Origin: Bremia lactucae | Taxonomy: Eukaryota; Oomycota; Peronosporomycetes; Peronosporales; Peronosporaceae | DNA: 17,726 nucleotides | Direction of reading: 5' to 3' | NCBI RefSeq assembly: GCF_004359215.1 | Contig: NC_090618.1 | Coordinates: forward strand, 912,276 to 930,001 | Part shown: positions 1-9,768 of the stretch, piece after piece | Numbering within the stretch: position 1 is the first letter of the stretch | How the letters are laid out: each line of letters starts with the position of its first letter | The notes under the pieces: model-generated | What the model was told of the DNA's origin: nothing | The model's database searches: none | The model's input: the letters and a program-made list of their open reading frames with translations, nothing else | Translations under genes and position numbers: made by a program

Positions 1-345
1 TCCTGAATTCTTATCCATAAATAGGTATAGACCATTATGTCTATTTATTCCGCAGACTAATCAGCTGTAGAAGTAATCAAAGAGAGTTACAAGATAAGAT
101 AGATAAGAATTCATTTACATGTTTAGTATTAGTTTATAGTTAAGTCAGCATTTACAAAGATAGATTAAGAGACACTTAACTATATTAATACAGTTTTCAT
201 TTTACACTCTTAAGCTAACTTGCCTTAAGAGAAGTCTTCCTCTATACGTACAGTGTACGTCACCTAACGAAAGGCACCACTCACAACTGAAGCAGTGTGA
301 AGTGGACTTGTACTGAAACAGTACAAGTCGCAGTGCCCCGTTACA
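1..345 (-). mobile_element. Partial LTR of a Ty3/gypsy-type element, minus orientation
   Basis: Read on the minus strand this begins TGTAACGGGG at 345 and matches the first ~345 bases of the full LTRs at 11174-11623 and 16306-16756 with only a few differences. It contains the same 11-bp-stem hairpin near its 5' end. It runs off the left edge, so its 3' end and the body of its element are not visible. The bases next to the LTR 5' end (346 onward) are not purine-rich, so this is more likely the 5' LTR of an element lying to the left than the 3' LTR of the pol remains to the right. Confidence 0.9.
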
Positions 346-634
346 CGGTGGGTACTTGTCGTTTCAAAGTCCATGTACAGGAGCAAAATTCTAGCTTCAA
401 CTGAGATCCTTTGTGTGCTAGCCGCATCTGCTGAATGATGTATCCGCTAAAACTATTTTGTTACATTGCGGCATTTAGACATAAATTTCACGCAATATAT
501 GTTCATGAGACTTACCGGGAAGTAATGTGCTTATTTGTTTGCTCAATAGCAGCATCTGGCACCTGGCGTACACAGTGTATAATTAACGCCAAAATTGAAA
601 AAGTAGTGACAACTTGAAATGCCTTCTTTCGCTC
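346..634. other. Spacer with no recognised gene
   Basis: This stretch lies between the LTR and the first recognisable pol remains. It has one 60-codon open frame (435-617) without recognisable motifs. It lacks the dense hairpins seen in the retroelement sequence, so it may be host DNA or an unrelated old repeat. I see nothing else in it. Confidence 0.5.
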
Positions 635-1895
635 ATGCGCGGTAAGCGTCACTCGTTGGGACAGATGGTGCAGGTTCACTATATCAAACGGTTGGAAGAC
701 CGTTCGAAGAGTGCTTACTCCATGTTGGAGTACGAGCGGAAGTACCACGCTCTACGTGATGAGCTGTCGTCAACTCATCGCGGTTTCGAGGATCTTCGGA
801 TCGGCATGCAAATCTGTTTTATGACCACAAGAAACTTTTAGGTATTCTTGAAAAGGGTGGTCAGATCCGTCCTCGGAAAAAACCGCGTACTGATGGTACG
901 GGCGTAGCCGACCAACATAAAACGAAGGATGCGTTCGCATCCTACGTGGCAATTCTATTGTGTACGCATTGCCTCTGTCTGTGATACAGAACACGGAAAG
1001 GCCTTATGAACTTGGGTAGTAGTTTGCTGCTACCTACATTAGTGACTACACGCTTAGGTAAGTTTACAGTAGAGAGTAGTACTAGGTCATTAATTTTAAA
1101 TGAAAGAACGTCTGCTCTTCCATGTTTGTCTGCATTCCGTTTCTGACGGTCCACTGCGTTAGCAATGAATTCCTGTACGAAACGGATTACTGATTCTCAA
1201 GCCAGTAGAAATTCCTCTGCTGACTCATTTATTTTGTCTTTTTCAGTGCACTTTGTGCGGACTACCATGAGATTTTCTCATCTTCGATGTCGATTGCTTC
1301 GACATCGACATCATACGTGTCGTTGGTAACTTCGACGCGTGAGAGCATAAGCCAGAAATGGCTTTGCTCGTGGGAGTCCACCTATCTTAAACAAGAGGAT
1401 CCCTTTAATTGGGTGGGTATGCGTTGTAGACTCATGCACCGAATAATTAATGGCGACTTCGACCATCGGTAAAAACTCGCTCCTATTCGGATGCGATTGG
1501 ATGTAACTTTGAAGTATCTCTTCAAGGACGTGATTTTTTTTCGTATAACCATCTGTCTCTGGATGATCAGACGTTGACATAGGCAGCGGTGTTACGAGAG
1601 ATCGGAACACGAATTGCCAAACCTCCGACGTGAACTGTGGATCGCTGTCCGAGACCATTTCAAGGGTAAACCGTGAAGTTCGAATACCGTATCGATAAAG
1701 ACACGGGCATAGCCCGAGCCGTGATTGACTCTGGTACTGCAACAAGATGTACCATCTTGCTGAATCTGTCTGTAAAACCAAGGATTTCATTGGTTTTGTG
1801 ATCGTCTTCGGATTTTGCGAAGACCACGTCCACAGACTGCCAACATTTTGCCGGAAGTGGTAGAAATTGGAGAGGTGCAGGATGTTCCATTCACG
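635..1895 (-). pseudogene. Ty3/gypsy pol remnant: integrase core, C-terminal domain and linker
   Basis: Reading the minus strand downward from 1895, the frame shows the integrase core start (PLPAKCWQSV), the second catalytic Asp region (SDSDPQFTSE) and the TDG segment. The normally conserved Glu after TDG is replaced in a Lys-rich stretch (TDGYTKKN). Next come the SEFLPMVE region, the integrase C-terminal domain (LLPKFIRPFRVL), and the MRTHPSFYVGRLRPYHQY motif that marks the start of the linker toward the chromodomain. Frameshifts and stops occur throughout, and the chromodomain is missing because the copy breaks at about 635. Upstream it is joined directly to an RT N-terminal piece at about 1890-1898, skipping the rest of RT and RNase H. 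It is inactive. Confidence 0.85.
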
Positions 1896-2161
1896 CATAA
1901 GGATCTGATAAAATCCATCCATCAGGTCTATAGGCGAAAACATGGTACTCCTTGACATACCATCTATGATTACGTCTTTTTTAGGTATCGGCGTTTGAGC
2001 CGGTACCATTGCAGCATTCAATTTTTTGAATGCGTGCACTATCCGCCACCCTCCTGTGGCTTTTGCAAACAGAAGGTCGGATAGTTATGTGGGGAGGTTG
2101 ACTCCCTTACATGGCCCGCTTTTAATCGATCGATAAGGAATTTATCGATCGCAAGTAAATG
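1896..2161 (-). pseudogene. Reverse transcriptase N-terminal fragment
   Basis: On the minus strand, from the gap edge downward, this codes for the RT fingers and palm entry. It includes a segment ending IDKFLIDRLKAGHVRES, then KLNAAMVPAQTPIPKKDVI, then motif A as FSPIDLMDGFYQI, which carries the first catalytic Asp. A frameshift or stop lies near 2040. The reading then runs into integrase sequence instead of RT motif B, so this is a deletion fusion. The segment contains a perfect 10-bp stem with a 5-nt loop at 2127-2151. Confidence 0.85.
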
Positions 2162-2261
2162 NNNNNNNNNNNNNNNNNNNNNNNNNNNNNNNNNNNNNNN
2201 NNNNNNNNNNNNNNNNNNNNNNNNNNNNNNNNNNNNNNNNNNNNNNNNNNNNNNNNNNNNN
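2162..2261. other. 100-N assembly gap
   Basis: Exactly 100 N, the usual placeholder for a scaffold gap of unknown size. It separates RT segments that are in the wrong order: motif C and the connection domain come before the N-terminal part. Linkage across it should not be trusted. Confidence 0.98.
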
Positions 2262-2785
2262 ATGGGCGATTGCATCAAGCTTTGCTTGATACCTTCAAAC
2301 GAACGCTGACAATCAGCGTTCCATAACCATTTCTCGTCTTTTTTCAAGAGACGAGAGAGATGAACTGTCATCTCTGCATAATTGCGAGAGTACTTGTGCA
2401 AGTACGCCGCTAAACCAAGGAACTTTCTAAGTCCCTTGATATCGACTGGAACTGGCCAGTCGGTGATTGCCTTGATCTTTTCGGGATCAGGGCGCACGCC
2501 GTGTTAACCGACGATGCACCCAAGATGTGGTATTTCGCTTGCAACAAATTTACACTTCTTGAGATTTGCATACAACTAAGTTTTCGCATAAGTGTAAGAC
2601 CCTGACGAACGTGAGTTTTATGAACTTCCACGTCTGTCTTACCGTCCATGGCCCGGCTATGGACAAATACGTCGTCAAAGTAACTCGGTGCGAATTCCCG
2701 CACCGGTCTCAACAGATTTGTTACACATCTATTGAATGTTGCAGGGGCGTTACTAAGCCCCTGAGGAGGGGTTGTAGCAGTGTGT
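2262..2785 (-). pseudogene. Reverse transcriptase motifs B-C and connection domain fragment
   Basis: On the minus strand, from about 2785 downward, the translation shows RT motif B (PPQGLSNAPATFN) and motif C with its catalytic Asp pair in YFDDVFVHS. A frameshifted stretch (2520-2600) follows, where a conserved Cys/Leu-Gly motif would be expected. The RT thumb/connection comes next: DPEKIKAITDWPVP, GLRKFLGLAAYLHKYSRNYA and KKDEKWLWNADCQRSFEGIK. It ends at the gap, where RNase H would be expected. The nucleic acid is dense in perfect hairpins (for example 2301-2321, 9-bp stem; 2390-2405, 7-bp stem). Confidence 0.88.
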
Positions 2786-2989
2786 GATTAGAACCATCCG
2801 AATGTACGCGTTCAAAGTGGAGCGCCACCGTAATTGCCTCCGACAGTGTGTTTCTCCGTCGGTATTAAACTTCTTCTTGCGTTCTTGTTTTTATCCCTCG
2901 TTGAAAGTAGATAATTTGGTATATTTCAGTCATGTCCTCAACTTGCTACAACATGTGTCGAAATTTTGCAATTGTGTTCATTAAACCTT
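2786..2989. other. Junction spacer between minus-strand RT and plus-strand integrase
   Basis: This is where pol polarity switches from minus to plus. The 66-codon plus-strand frame here has no recognisable motif. I see no promoter, LTR end or target-site duplication at the switch, so how the strands came to be joined is not recorded in the sequence. Confidence 0.45.
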
Positions 2990-4632
2990 TGCAATTGGCT
3001 GTCTCAGCCGATGCACCGTGTCTTTATCGACACGGTATTCAAACTCTACGGCTTACCCCTTGATCTTGTCTCGGATAGATCCACGGTTCACAGCGTAGTT
3101 TTGGCAATCCGTGTCCCGATCTCTCGGAACACGGCTGACTATGTCAACTTCTGATCATCCAGAGACAGATGGTCAGATGGAACGTGTAAATCGCGTCCTT
3201 GAAGAAATTCGATATTACGTCCAATCGTATCCGAATTGGAGCGAGTTTTTACCGATGGTCGAATTCGCCATCAATAATCCGGTGGATGCGTTTACAACGC
3301 ATCCACCGTTCTTCGTGAATGGCTTATGCCATCCTCGCATACCCACTCAATTAGAGGGATCAATTTGTTTAGAAAGGGTGGACTCGCACGAGCAAAACCA
3401 TCATTGGCTCATGAACATCACGCGTCGAAGTTACAAACGACGCGAATGATGTCGATGTCGAAGCAATCGACATCGAAGATGAGAAAATCTCAGGGTAATG
3501 CGCACACTGAAAAGATAAGAAAAAATGAGTCAGCAGATGAATTGCTGCTGTAAAGATAAAATAAATGAGTTAGCAGATGAATTTCTGCTGGCTCGAGAAT
3601 CAGTAATCCGTTTCGTACAGGAGTTCATTGCTAACGCAGTGGACCGTTAGAAACGGAACGCAGACAAACACGGAAGGGCAAATGTTCATTCATTTATAAT
3701 TAATGACCTAGTACTACTCTATACGGTAAACTTACCTAAGCGTGTAGACACCAATCTGGGTAGTAGTAAACTACTACCCAAGTTCATAAGGCCTTTCCAG
3801 GTAGCATCACAAAGGCAATGCGTACACAATAGAATTGCCACGTAGGATGCGAATGCATCCTACGTTTTATGTTTGTCGGCTCCGCCCGTACCATCAGTAC
3901 GCGGTTACTTCCGAGGACGGATCTGACCACCCTTTTCAAGAATACCTAAAAGCCTCTTGTGGTCACAAAACAGATTCTCATGTTGGGTCCGAAGATCCTC
4001 GAAACCGCGATGAATTGACGACAGCTCATCACGTAGAGCGTGGTACTTCCGCTCGTACTCCAACATGGAGTACGCACTCTTCGAACGGTCTTCCAACCGC
4101 TCGATACGATGAGCCTGCACCGTCTGCTCTAAGGAGCGACGCTAACCACGCTCGGGATCCAGTCCTTTCTCCAAATCATGGAGATAGCGATCTAGTTCGA
4201 TCTTCGACTCTAGATCCGACACATGGGTCGGATCTAATTTTTCCTCCTCCGGCACAACCATTCGTGAATTCCCACGGTGGTCAACGTTTCCTTGTAGAAC
4301 GTATCCAAAACCACCGAGATGTGAAGGGGCAGTGAGCGAGTTATCTGGTTCGCTGGTGCGGTTATCCACCTTCACATGACAGCTGGGAGCCTCGTTCCCA
4401 GCTGGTTGCTGACGTTGAGGGCATCGTCCGTCAGTGTGACGAGACCCATCCGATGGATCAGAAGGTCCATCGAAAAAACACTCGATCCTGGCCCTTGTAA
4501 ATTACGTCAATCGCGTCACGAATCTCAATAGAGATGCGAGTTCTCCCCCAGGGCGAGGAAAGGGAATAGACATCCCCTTTAACCCTCTTCGAGTTGTCTA
4601 CACAACACGGACAGAATCACCCCACGTGAGGC
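2990..4632 (+). pseudogene. Ty3/gypsy pol copy A: integrase core to chromodomain, broken
   Basis: Copy A starts inside the integrase core (FIDTVFKLYGLPLDLVSD, which includes the second catalytic Asp). It continues with MSTSDHPETDGQMERVNR, where the catalytic Glu is kept, and SEFLPMVEFAINN. Frameshifts follow. The C-terminal domain and linker are open from about 3835 (MRMHPTFYVCRLRPYHQY). A stop at 4333-4335 interrupts the entry to the chromodomain, which reads SYLVRWCGYPPSHDSWEPRS and then VADVEGIVRQCDETHPMDQ to about 4470. From 3838 on it is almost identical to copy C, but its integrase core is clearly diverged from C. It ends inside the shared hairpin at 4623-4650, where copy B begins. Confidence 0.88.
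3280..3308 (+). repeat. Perfect 13-bp inverted repeat inside integrase copy A
   Basis: The arms CGGTGGATGCGTT and AACGCATCCACCG are perfectly complementary around a 3-nt loop. The equivalent site in copy C (8415-8443) pairs at only 10 of 13 positions. Confidence 0.95.
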
Positions 4633-4650
4633 ATGGAAGTCCTGCCTCAC
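4623..4650. repeat. Terminal hairpin of pol copy A, truncated at the breakpoint
   Basis: The left arm CACGTGAGGCA and the 9-nt loop are complete. The right arm runs TGCCTCAC and then switches directly to RNase H sequence of copy B. The full version is at 9734-9764. Confidence 0.9.
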
Positions 4651-6840
4651 AAGGAGCTCATTGCCATGAAGTATGCATTGGCTAAATTAAGGGTCTATCT
4701 CCGAGGAAATAGACCGTTTATCGTATATACGGACCATGCGTCATTACGCGCGGCCGTAAAATGCCCACACCTCTCGCAAAGAATGGCTAGATGGCTATCC
4801 TTTTTCGCGGAGTATAACTTCTCCGTGGAATATGAACCAGAACGACTTGATGTCGTCGCTGATGCGATATCACGTCGACCCGATTTCGAGCCGGCTGCGC
4901 ATTCCAACAGCGAAAATAATCTCACTGTTGCAACACTCATTTTAAGTGTTCCGTCATCAACATTGTTTGATGACATAAAGAAAGCCATCGCAGAGGATAA
5001 GGACGTTCTGCGTATAACGAATCATCTAATGAATCAATCCGATAAATCTCTTAAAGATTTACCGGCTTTATATCGATCGTCATCCGATCGATACACAACA
5101 CGTAACGGCTTATTGTATTTCACAGCCGTTGCCGGCGACACTCCACGTGTCGCACAATGATTTGCGCTTGCGCATCATGTATGACTGTCACGATGCACCA
5201 GCAAGTGGGCATTGTGGACGTGAGAAGACTTATCTCACAGTAAGTCGCGACTTTCACTGGCCCCGCCAGTATCAGTTCGTGCGCAAGTACATTCGTGCCT
5301 GCGAGGTATGTCAACGGGTGAAGCCTAGTTCTTCATCCCGTGCACCTCTCCAGCCTCTACCACTTCCGGCAAAATATTGGCAGTCCGTATCTATGGACTT
5401 CGTCTTCGTATTTCCCCCGGAGATGACAACGAAAACAATGGAATACTTGTTCTTGTAGACAGATTCAGCTAGATTGTACATCTCGCTGCCGTACCAGAGG
5501 CAATCACGGCTCCGGGCTGGCCGGTGTCTTTTTTGACACGGTATTCAAACTCCACGGTCTACCCCGTGAACTAGTCTCGGATAGAGATTTACGGCTCACG
5601 ACGGAGTTTTAACAATCCGTTTTTCGATCTTTCGGAACACGGCTGACTATGTCAACTTCTAATCATTCAGAGACGGATGGTCAGACGCAGGATCCTCTAG
5701 TTTGGGGGGGCCTCGCACGATAAAACCATTTCTGGCTCATGCTCATCACGCTTCGGAGTTACCAACGACGCGAGTGATGTCGAAGCAATCGACATCGAAG
5801 ATGAGAAAGATCTCATAGCAGTGCGCTTTGTGCGCACTGGAAAAGATAAAACAAATGAGTCAGCAGAAAAATTTCTGCTGGCTCGAGAATCAGTAATCCG
5901 TTTCGTAAGGATTTCATTGCTAACGCAGTGGACCGATAGAAACGGAACGCAGACAAACATGAAAGAGCAATTGTTCTTTCATTTAAAATTATTGACCTAT
6001 TACTACTCTTTACGGTAAATTTACCTAAGCGTGTAGTTACTAATATGGGTAGCAGTAAACTACTACCAAAGTTCATTGGGCCACTCCGTGAACTGAATCG
6101 CGGAGGCAATGCGTACACAACAGAATTGCCACGTAGAATGCAAACGCATCCTATGTTTTACTTTGGTCGGCTCCGCCCGTACCGTCAGTACACGGTTTCT
6201 CCCAAGGACGGATCTGACCACCCTTTTCAAGAATCCCTAAAAGATTCTTGTGGTCACGAACCAGATTCTCATGCTGAATCTGGAGATTCTCCTGTCGGTT
6301 CCGAAGATCCTCGAAACTGCGATAAGCTGACGACAGCTCATCACGAAGAGCGTGATATTTCCGGTCGTACTCCAACATTGAGTACGCACTCTCCGAACGG
6401 TTTTCCAACCGTTCGATATAGTGAGCCTGCATCGTCTGCTCCAACGAGTGACGCTTACCGCGCTCGTGTTCAAGACCGTCCTCCAATACATGGAGGTAGC
6501 GGTCGCGTTTGTCGACTTCGACCCTTGATCCGACACACGGTTCGGATCTATTTTTACCTCCTCCACCACAACCATTGGTCGATTTCCGCGGTGGCCAACG
6601 ATTCCTTGTGGAACGTATTCAAAACCACCGTGATGTGAAGGGGCAGCGAATGAGTTATCTGGTTAACTAGCGCGGTTATTCACCTTCGCATGACAGATGG
6701 GGGCCTCGTTCCCAGCTGGTTATTGACGTTGAGGGCCTCGTCTGTTAGTATAACGAGACTCATCAGATGGATTAGAGGGTCCATTGAAAAACGCGCGCCC
6801 CTGGCGCGTGTAAATCTATTGCAAAAAACGTCAATCGCAT
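4643..6840 (+). pseudogene. Ty3/gypsy pol copy B: RNase H, integrase, chromodomain, broken
   Basis: RNase H runs from about 4645 (AMKYALAKLRVYL, then YTDHASL with a catalytic Asp, then VADAISR). The integrase zinc-binding domain follows at about 5170-5320 with its His/His and CEVC pairs (CHDAPASGHCG, CEVCQRVK). A frameshift near 5130-5155 separates the two, and another follows 5440. The integrase core is interrupted at about 5688, where roughly 190 bases present in copy C, including the catalytic Glu region, are missing. The C-terminal domain and linker are open from 6045 to 6638. The chromodomain (about 6610-6770) is decayed: an aromatic-cage Trp is now a stop (YLVN, stop, RGYS). Bases 4765-5587 appear identical to 7392-8214 in copy C while the rest is well diverged. 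Confidence 0.88.
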
Positions 6841-6948
6841 CGGCATCTCAATAGAGATGCGAGCCCTTCCCCAGGGGGAAGAAAGGGAGTATTCATCTCC
6901 TTTCACTCGTTTCGTATTGTCGACACAACATGGACACGGGTCGCCCTA

Positions 6949-6975
6949 CGTGAGGCATGGAAGTCCTGCCTCACG
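6949..6975. repeat. Terminal hairpin of pol copy B
   Basis: Arms CGTGAGGCA and TGCCTCACG form a perfect 9-bp stem around a 9-nt loop. It matches the hairpins ending copies A and C and is followed at once by minus-strand gag. Confidence 0.92.
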
Positions 6976-7344
6976 AGACGACCGGTGCAATTTTAAACCT
7001 TGCACCGGTTGGATTCGTTTCTCAAACTTAACGCGAATTGCGTTAGGACTTTGAAGCCGCATCCAATGTCTTTGACATTGGAAAAAAACGCGCTTCAGGC
7101 TTGCATTAACGAGATTTTATCTCGCTTGTTGTTGCCACTATACCATCGATGCTTAAGAAAACCATCGAGGTAAAAATCTTCCTTAGCGCAAAAGTTCTTC
7201 GCGCTGGGATCCAGGCCATGTAGCTTTGCCGCAATAAATAAAGGATATTAATTGTGAGGAGTTGTCTCTCCAGACAAGTTACTGACTAGCCGTTCGGGTA
7301 AAGCCACGGCTTTTTCTCAGGGTAAGACGAGACATTTTATTGTA
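6976..7344 (-). pseudogene. gag fragment fused to pol copy B
   Basis: Read on the minus strand, this matches the part of the intact plus-strand gag near 17380-17726. It covers the stretch around PWLLPERLINSLSGE through IATKLHGLDPS to the NANRVKFEKRTPTG region, with frameshifts and substitutions. It lies directly after the hairpin of copy B. At about 7336-7350 it is joined to RNase H of copy C through a short stretch (TTTTATTGTATGTACT) that resembles both partners, which suggests a microhomology join. It cannot make protein. Confidence 0.82.
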
Positions 7345-9640
7345 TGTACTCGGACACGGACCATGCGTCATTACGCACGGCCCTAAACAGTCCACACCTC
7401 TCGCAAAGAATGGCTAGATGGCTATCCTTTTTCGCGGAGTATAACTTCTCCGTGGAATATGAACCAGAACGACTTGATGTCGTCGCTGATGCGATATCAC
7501 GTCGACCCGATTTCGAGCCGGCTGCGCATTCCAACAGCGAAAATAATCTCACTGTTGCAACACTCATTTTAAGTGTTCCGTCATCAACATTGTTTGATGA
7601 CATAAAGAAAGCCATCGCAGAGGATAAGGACGTTCTGCGTATAACGAATCATCTAATGAATCAATCCGATAAATCTCTTAAAGATTTACCGGCTTTATAT
7701 CGATCGTCATCCGATCGATACACAACACGTAACGGCTTATTGTATTTCACAGCCGTTGCCGGCGACACTCCACGTGTCGCACAATGATTTGCGCTTGCGC
7801 ATCATGTATGACTGTCACGATGCACCAGCAAGTGGGCATTGTGGACGTGAGAAGACTTATCTCACAGTAAGTCGCGACTTTCACTGGCCCCGCCAGTATC
7901 AGTTCGTGCGCAAGTACATTCGTGCCTGCGAGGTATGTCAACGGGTGAAGCCTAGTTCTTCATCCCGTGCACCTCTCCAGCCTCTACCACTTCCGGCAAA
8001 ATATTGGCAGTCCGTATCTATGGACTTCGTCTTCGTATTTCCCCCGGAGATGACAACGAAAACAATGGAATACTTGTTCTTGTAGACAGATTCAGCTAGA
8101 TTGTACATCTCGCTGCCGTACCAGAGGCAATCACGGCTCCGGGCTGGCCGGTGTCTTTTTTGACACGGTATTCAAACTCCACGGTCTACCCCGTGAACTA
8201 GTCTCGGATAGAGAGGTCCACGGTTCACGGCGGAGTTATGGCAATCCGTGTTCCGATCTCTCAGAACACGGCTAACTATGTCAACATCACTTCGAAACAG
8301 GTGGTCAAACGGAACGCGTAAATCGCGTCCTCGAAGAGATACTTCAAGGTTACATTCAATCGTATCCGAATTGGAGCGAGTTTTTACCAATGGTCGAATT
8401 CGCCATCAGTAATTCAGTGCATGCGTCTACAACGCATACACCGTTCTTCGTGGATGACTTAATCCATCCACGCATACCCACCCAATTAGACGGATCCTCT
8501 AGCTTAAGGAGGGGTAGACTCGCATGAGCAAAACCAACATCGGCTCATGCTCATCACGCGTCGAAGTTACCAACGACGCGAGTGATGTCGATGTCAAAGG
8601 AATCGACATCGAAGGTGAGAATGATCTCATGGAAGTGAGCACAAAGCGCACTGAACAAGACAAAATAAATGACTCTGCAGAGGAATTTCTACTGACTCGA
8701 GAATCAGTAATCCGTTTCGTGGAGGATTCCATTACTAACGCAGTGGACCGTCAGAAACGGAACGCAGACAAACATGGAAGGGCAAATGTTCATTCATTTA
8801 AAATTAATGACCTATAACTACTCCCTACGTAAACTTACCTAAGCGTGTAGTCACTAATGGGGGTAGCAGTAAACTACTACCGAAGTTCATTGGGCCATTC
8901 CTTGTACTGCATCGCACAGGCGATGCGTACACAATAGAATTGCCACGTAGGATGCGAATGCATCCTACGTTTTATGTTGGTCGGCTCCGCCCGTACCATC
9001 AGTACGCGGTTACTTCCGAGGACGGATCTGACCACCCTTTTCAAGAATACCTAAAAGCCTCTTGTGGTCACAAAACAGATTCTCATGTTGGGTCCGAAGA
9101 TCCTCGAAACCGCGATGAATTGACGACAGCTCATCACGTAGAGCGTGGTACTTCCGCTCGTACTCCAACATGGAGTACGCACTCTTCGAACGGTCTTCCA
9201 ACCGTTCGATACGATGAGCCTGCACCGTCTGCTCTAAGGAGCGACGCAACCACGCTCGGGATCCAGTCCTTTCTCCAAATCATGGAGATAGCGATCTAGT
9301 TCGATCTTCGACTCTAGATCCGACACATGGGTCGGATCTAATTTTTCCTCCTCCGGCACAACCATTGGTGGATTCCCACGGTGGTCAACTTTTCCTTATA
9401 GAACGTATCTAAACACTGTGATGTGAAGGGGCAGCAAACGAGTCATCTGGTTCGCTGGCGCGGTTATCCACCTTCACATGACAGCTGGGAGCCTCGTTCC
9501 CAGCTGGTTGCTGACGTTGAGGGCCTCGTCCGTCAGTGTTACGAGACCCATCCGATGGATCAGAAGGTCCATCGGAAAAAACACGCCCCTGGCGCCTGTA
9601 AATCGATTGCAAAACGTCAATCGCATCGCGCACCTCAATA
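7345..9640 (+). pseudogene. Ty3/gypsy pol copy C: RNase H, integrase, chromodomain, broken
   Basis: The best preserved pol copy. RNase H begins at about 7350 (DHASLRTA, then VADAISR at about 7490). The integrase zinc domain follows at 7795-7945 (His/His, CEVC). It shares the RNase H/zinc-domain frameshift and the 8083-8085 stop with copy B. The core continues to about 8480 with several frame changes. Then come the C-terminal domain (LLPKFIGPFLVL, MRMHPTFYVGRLRPYHQY), a Ser/Thr/Pro/His-rich linker (9010-9370) and a chromodomain: VKGQQTSHLVRWRGYPPSHD, then SWEPRSQLVADVEGLVRQ, at 9424-9550. In chromoviruses this domain is thought to steer integration to particular chromatin. The chromodomain frame ends at 9639-9641. 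Confidence 0.9.
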
Positions 9641-9768
9641 GAGATGCGAGCCCTTCCCCAGAGCGAAGAAAGGGAATAGACATCTCCATTTACTCGCTTT
9701 GTGCTTGCAACACAACACGGACATGAAACACCCCACGTGAGGCACGGAAGTCCTGCCTCACGTGACAA
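9010..9768 (-). other. Long antisense open frame, coiled-coil-like, opposite the integrase linker and chromodomain
   Basis: On the minus strand two in-phase open stretches (9768-9409 and 9249-9010) lie opposite the chromodomain and linker. The second reads as a charged, Leu/Glu/Arg-rich helix (RIERLEDRSKSAYSMLEYER, then RKYHALRDELSS) with heptad-like spacing. The same frame is open opposite copy A (4375-3905, one nonsense codon), copy B (6486-6151) and the minus-strand copy (614-841 on plus). The sense-strand domains are certain. Whether this antisense frame is ever translated is unknown, and it may be a passive shadow. Confidence 0.3.

Noticed and set aside
435..617. 60-codon plus-strand open frame near the left end
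   Set aside because: No motif, no homologous copy in the window, and length expected by chance.
4695..4988. Minus-strand open frame opposite RNase H (also 7337-7615)
   Set aside because: It is the exact shadow of the RNase H frame, with no domain of its own; identity between copies follows from the identical DNA block.
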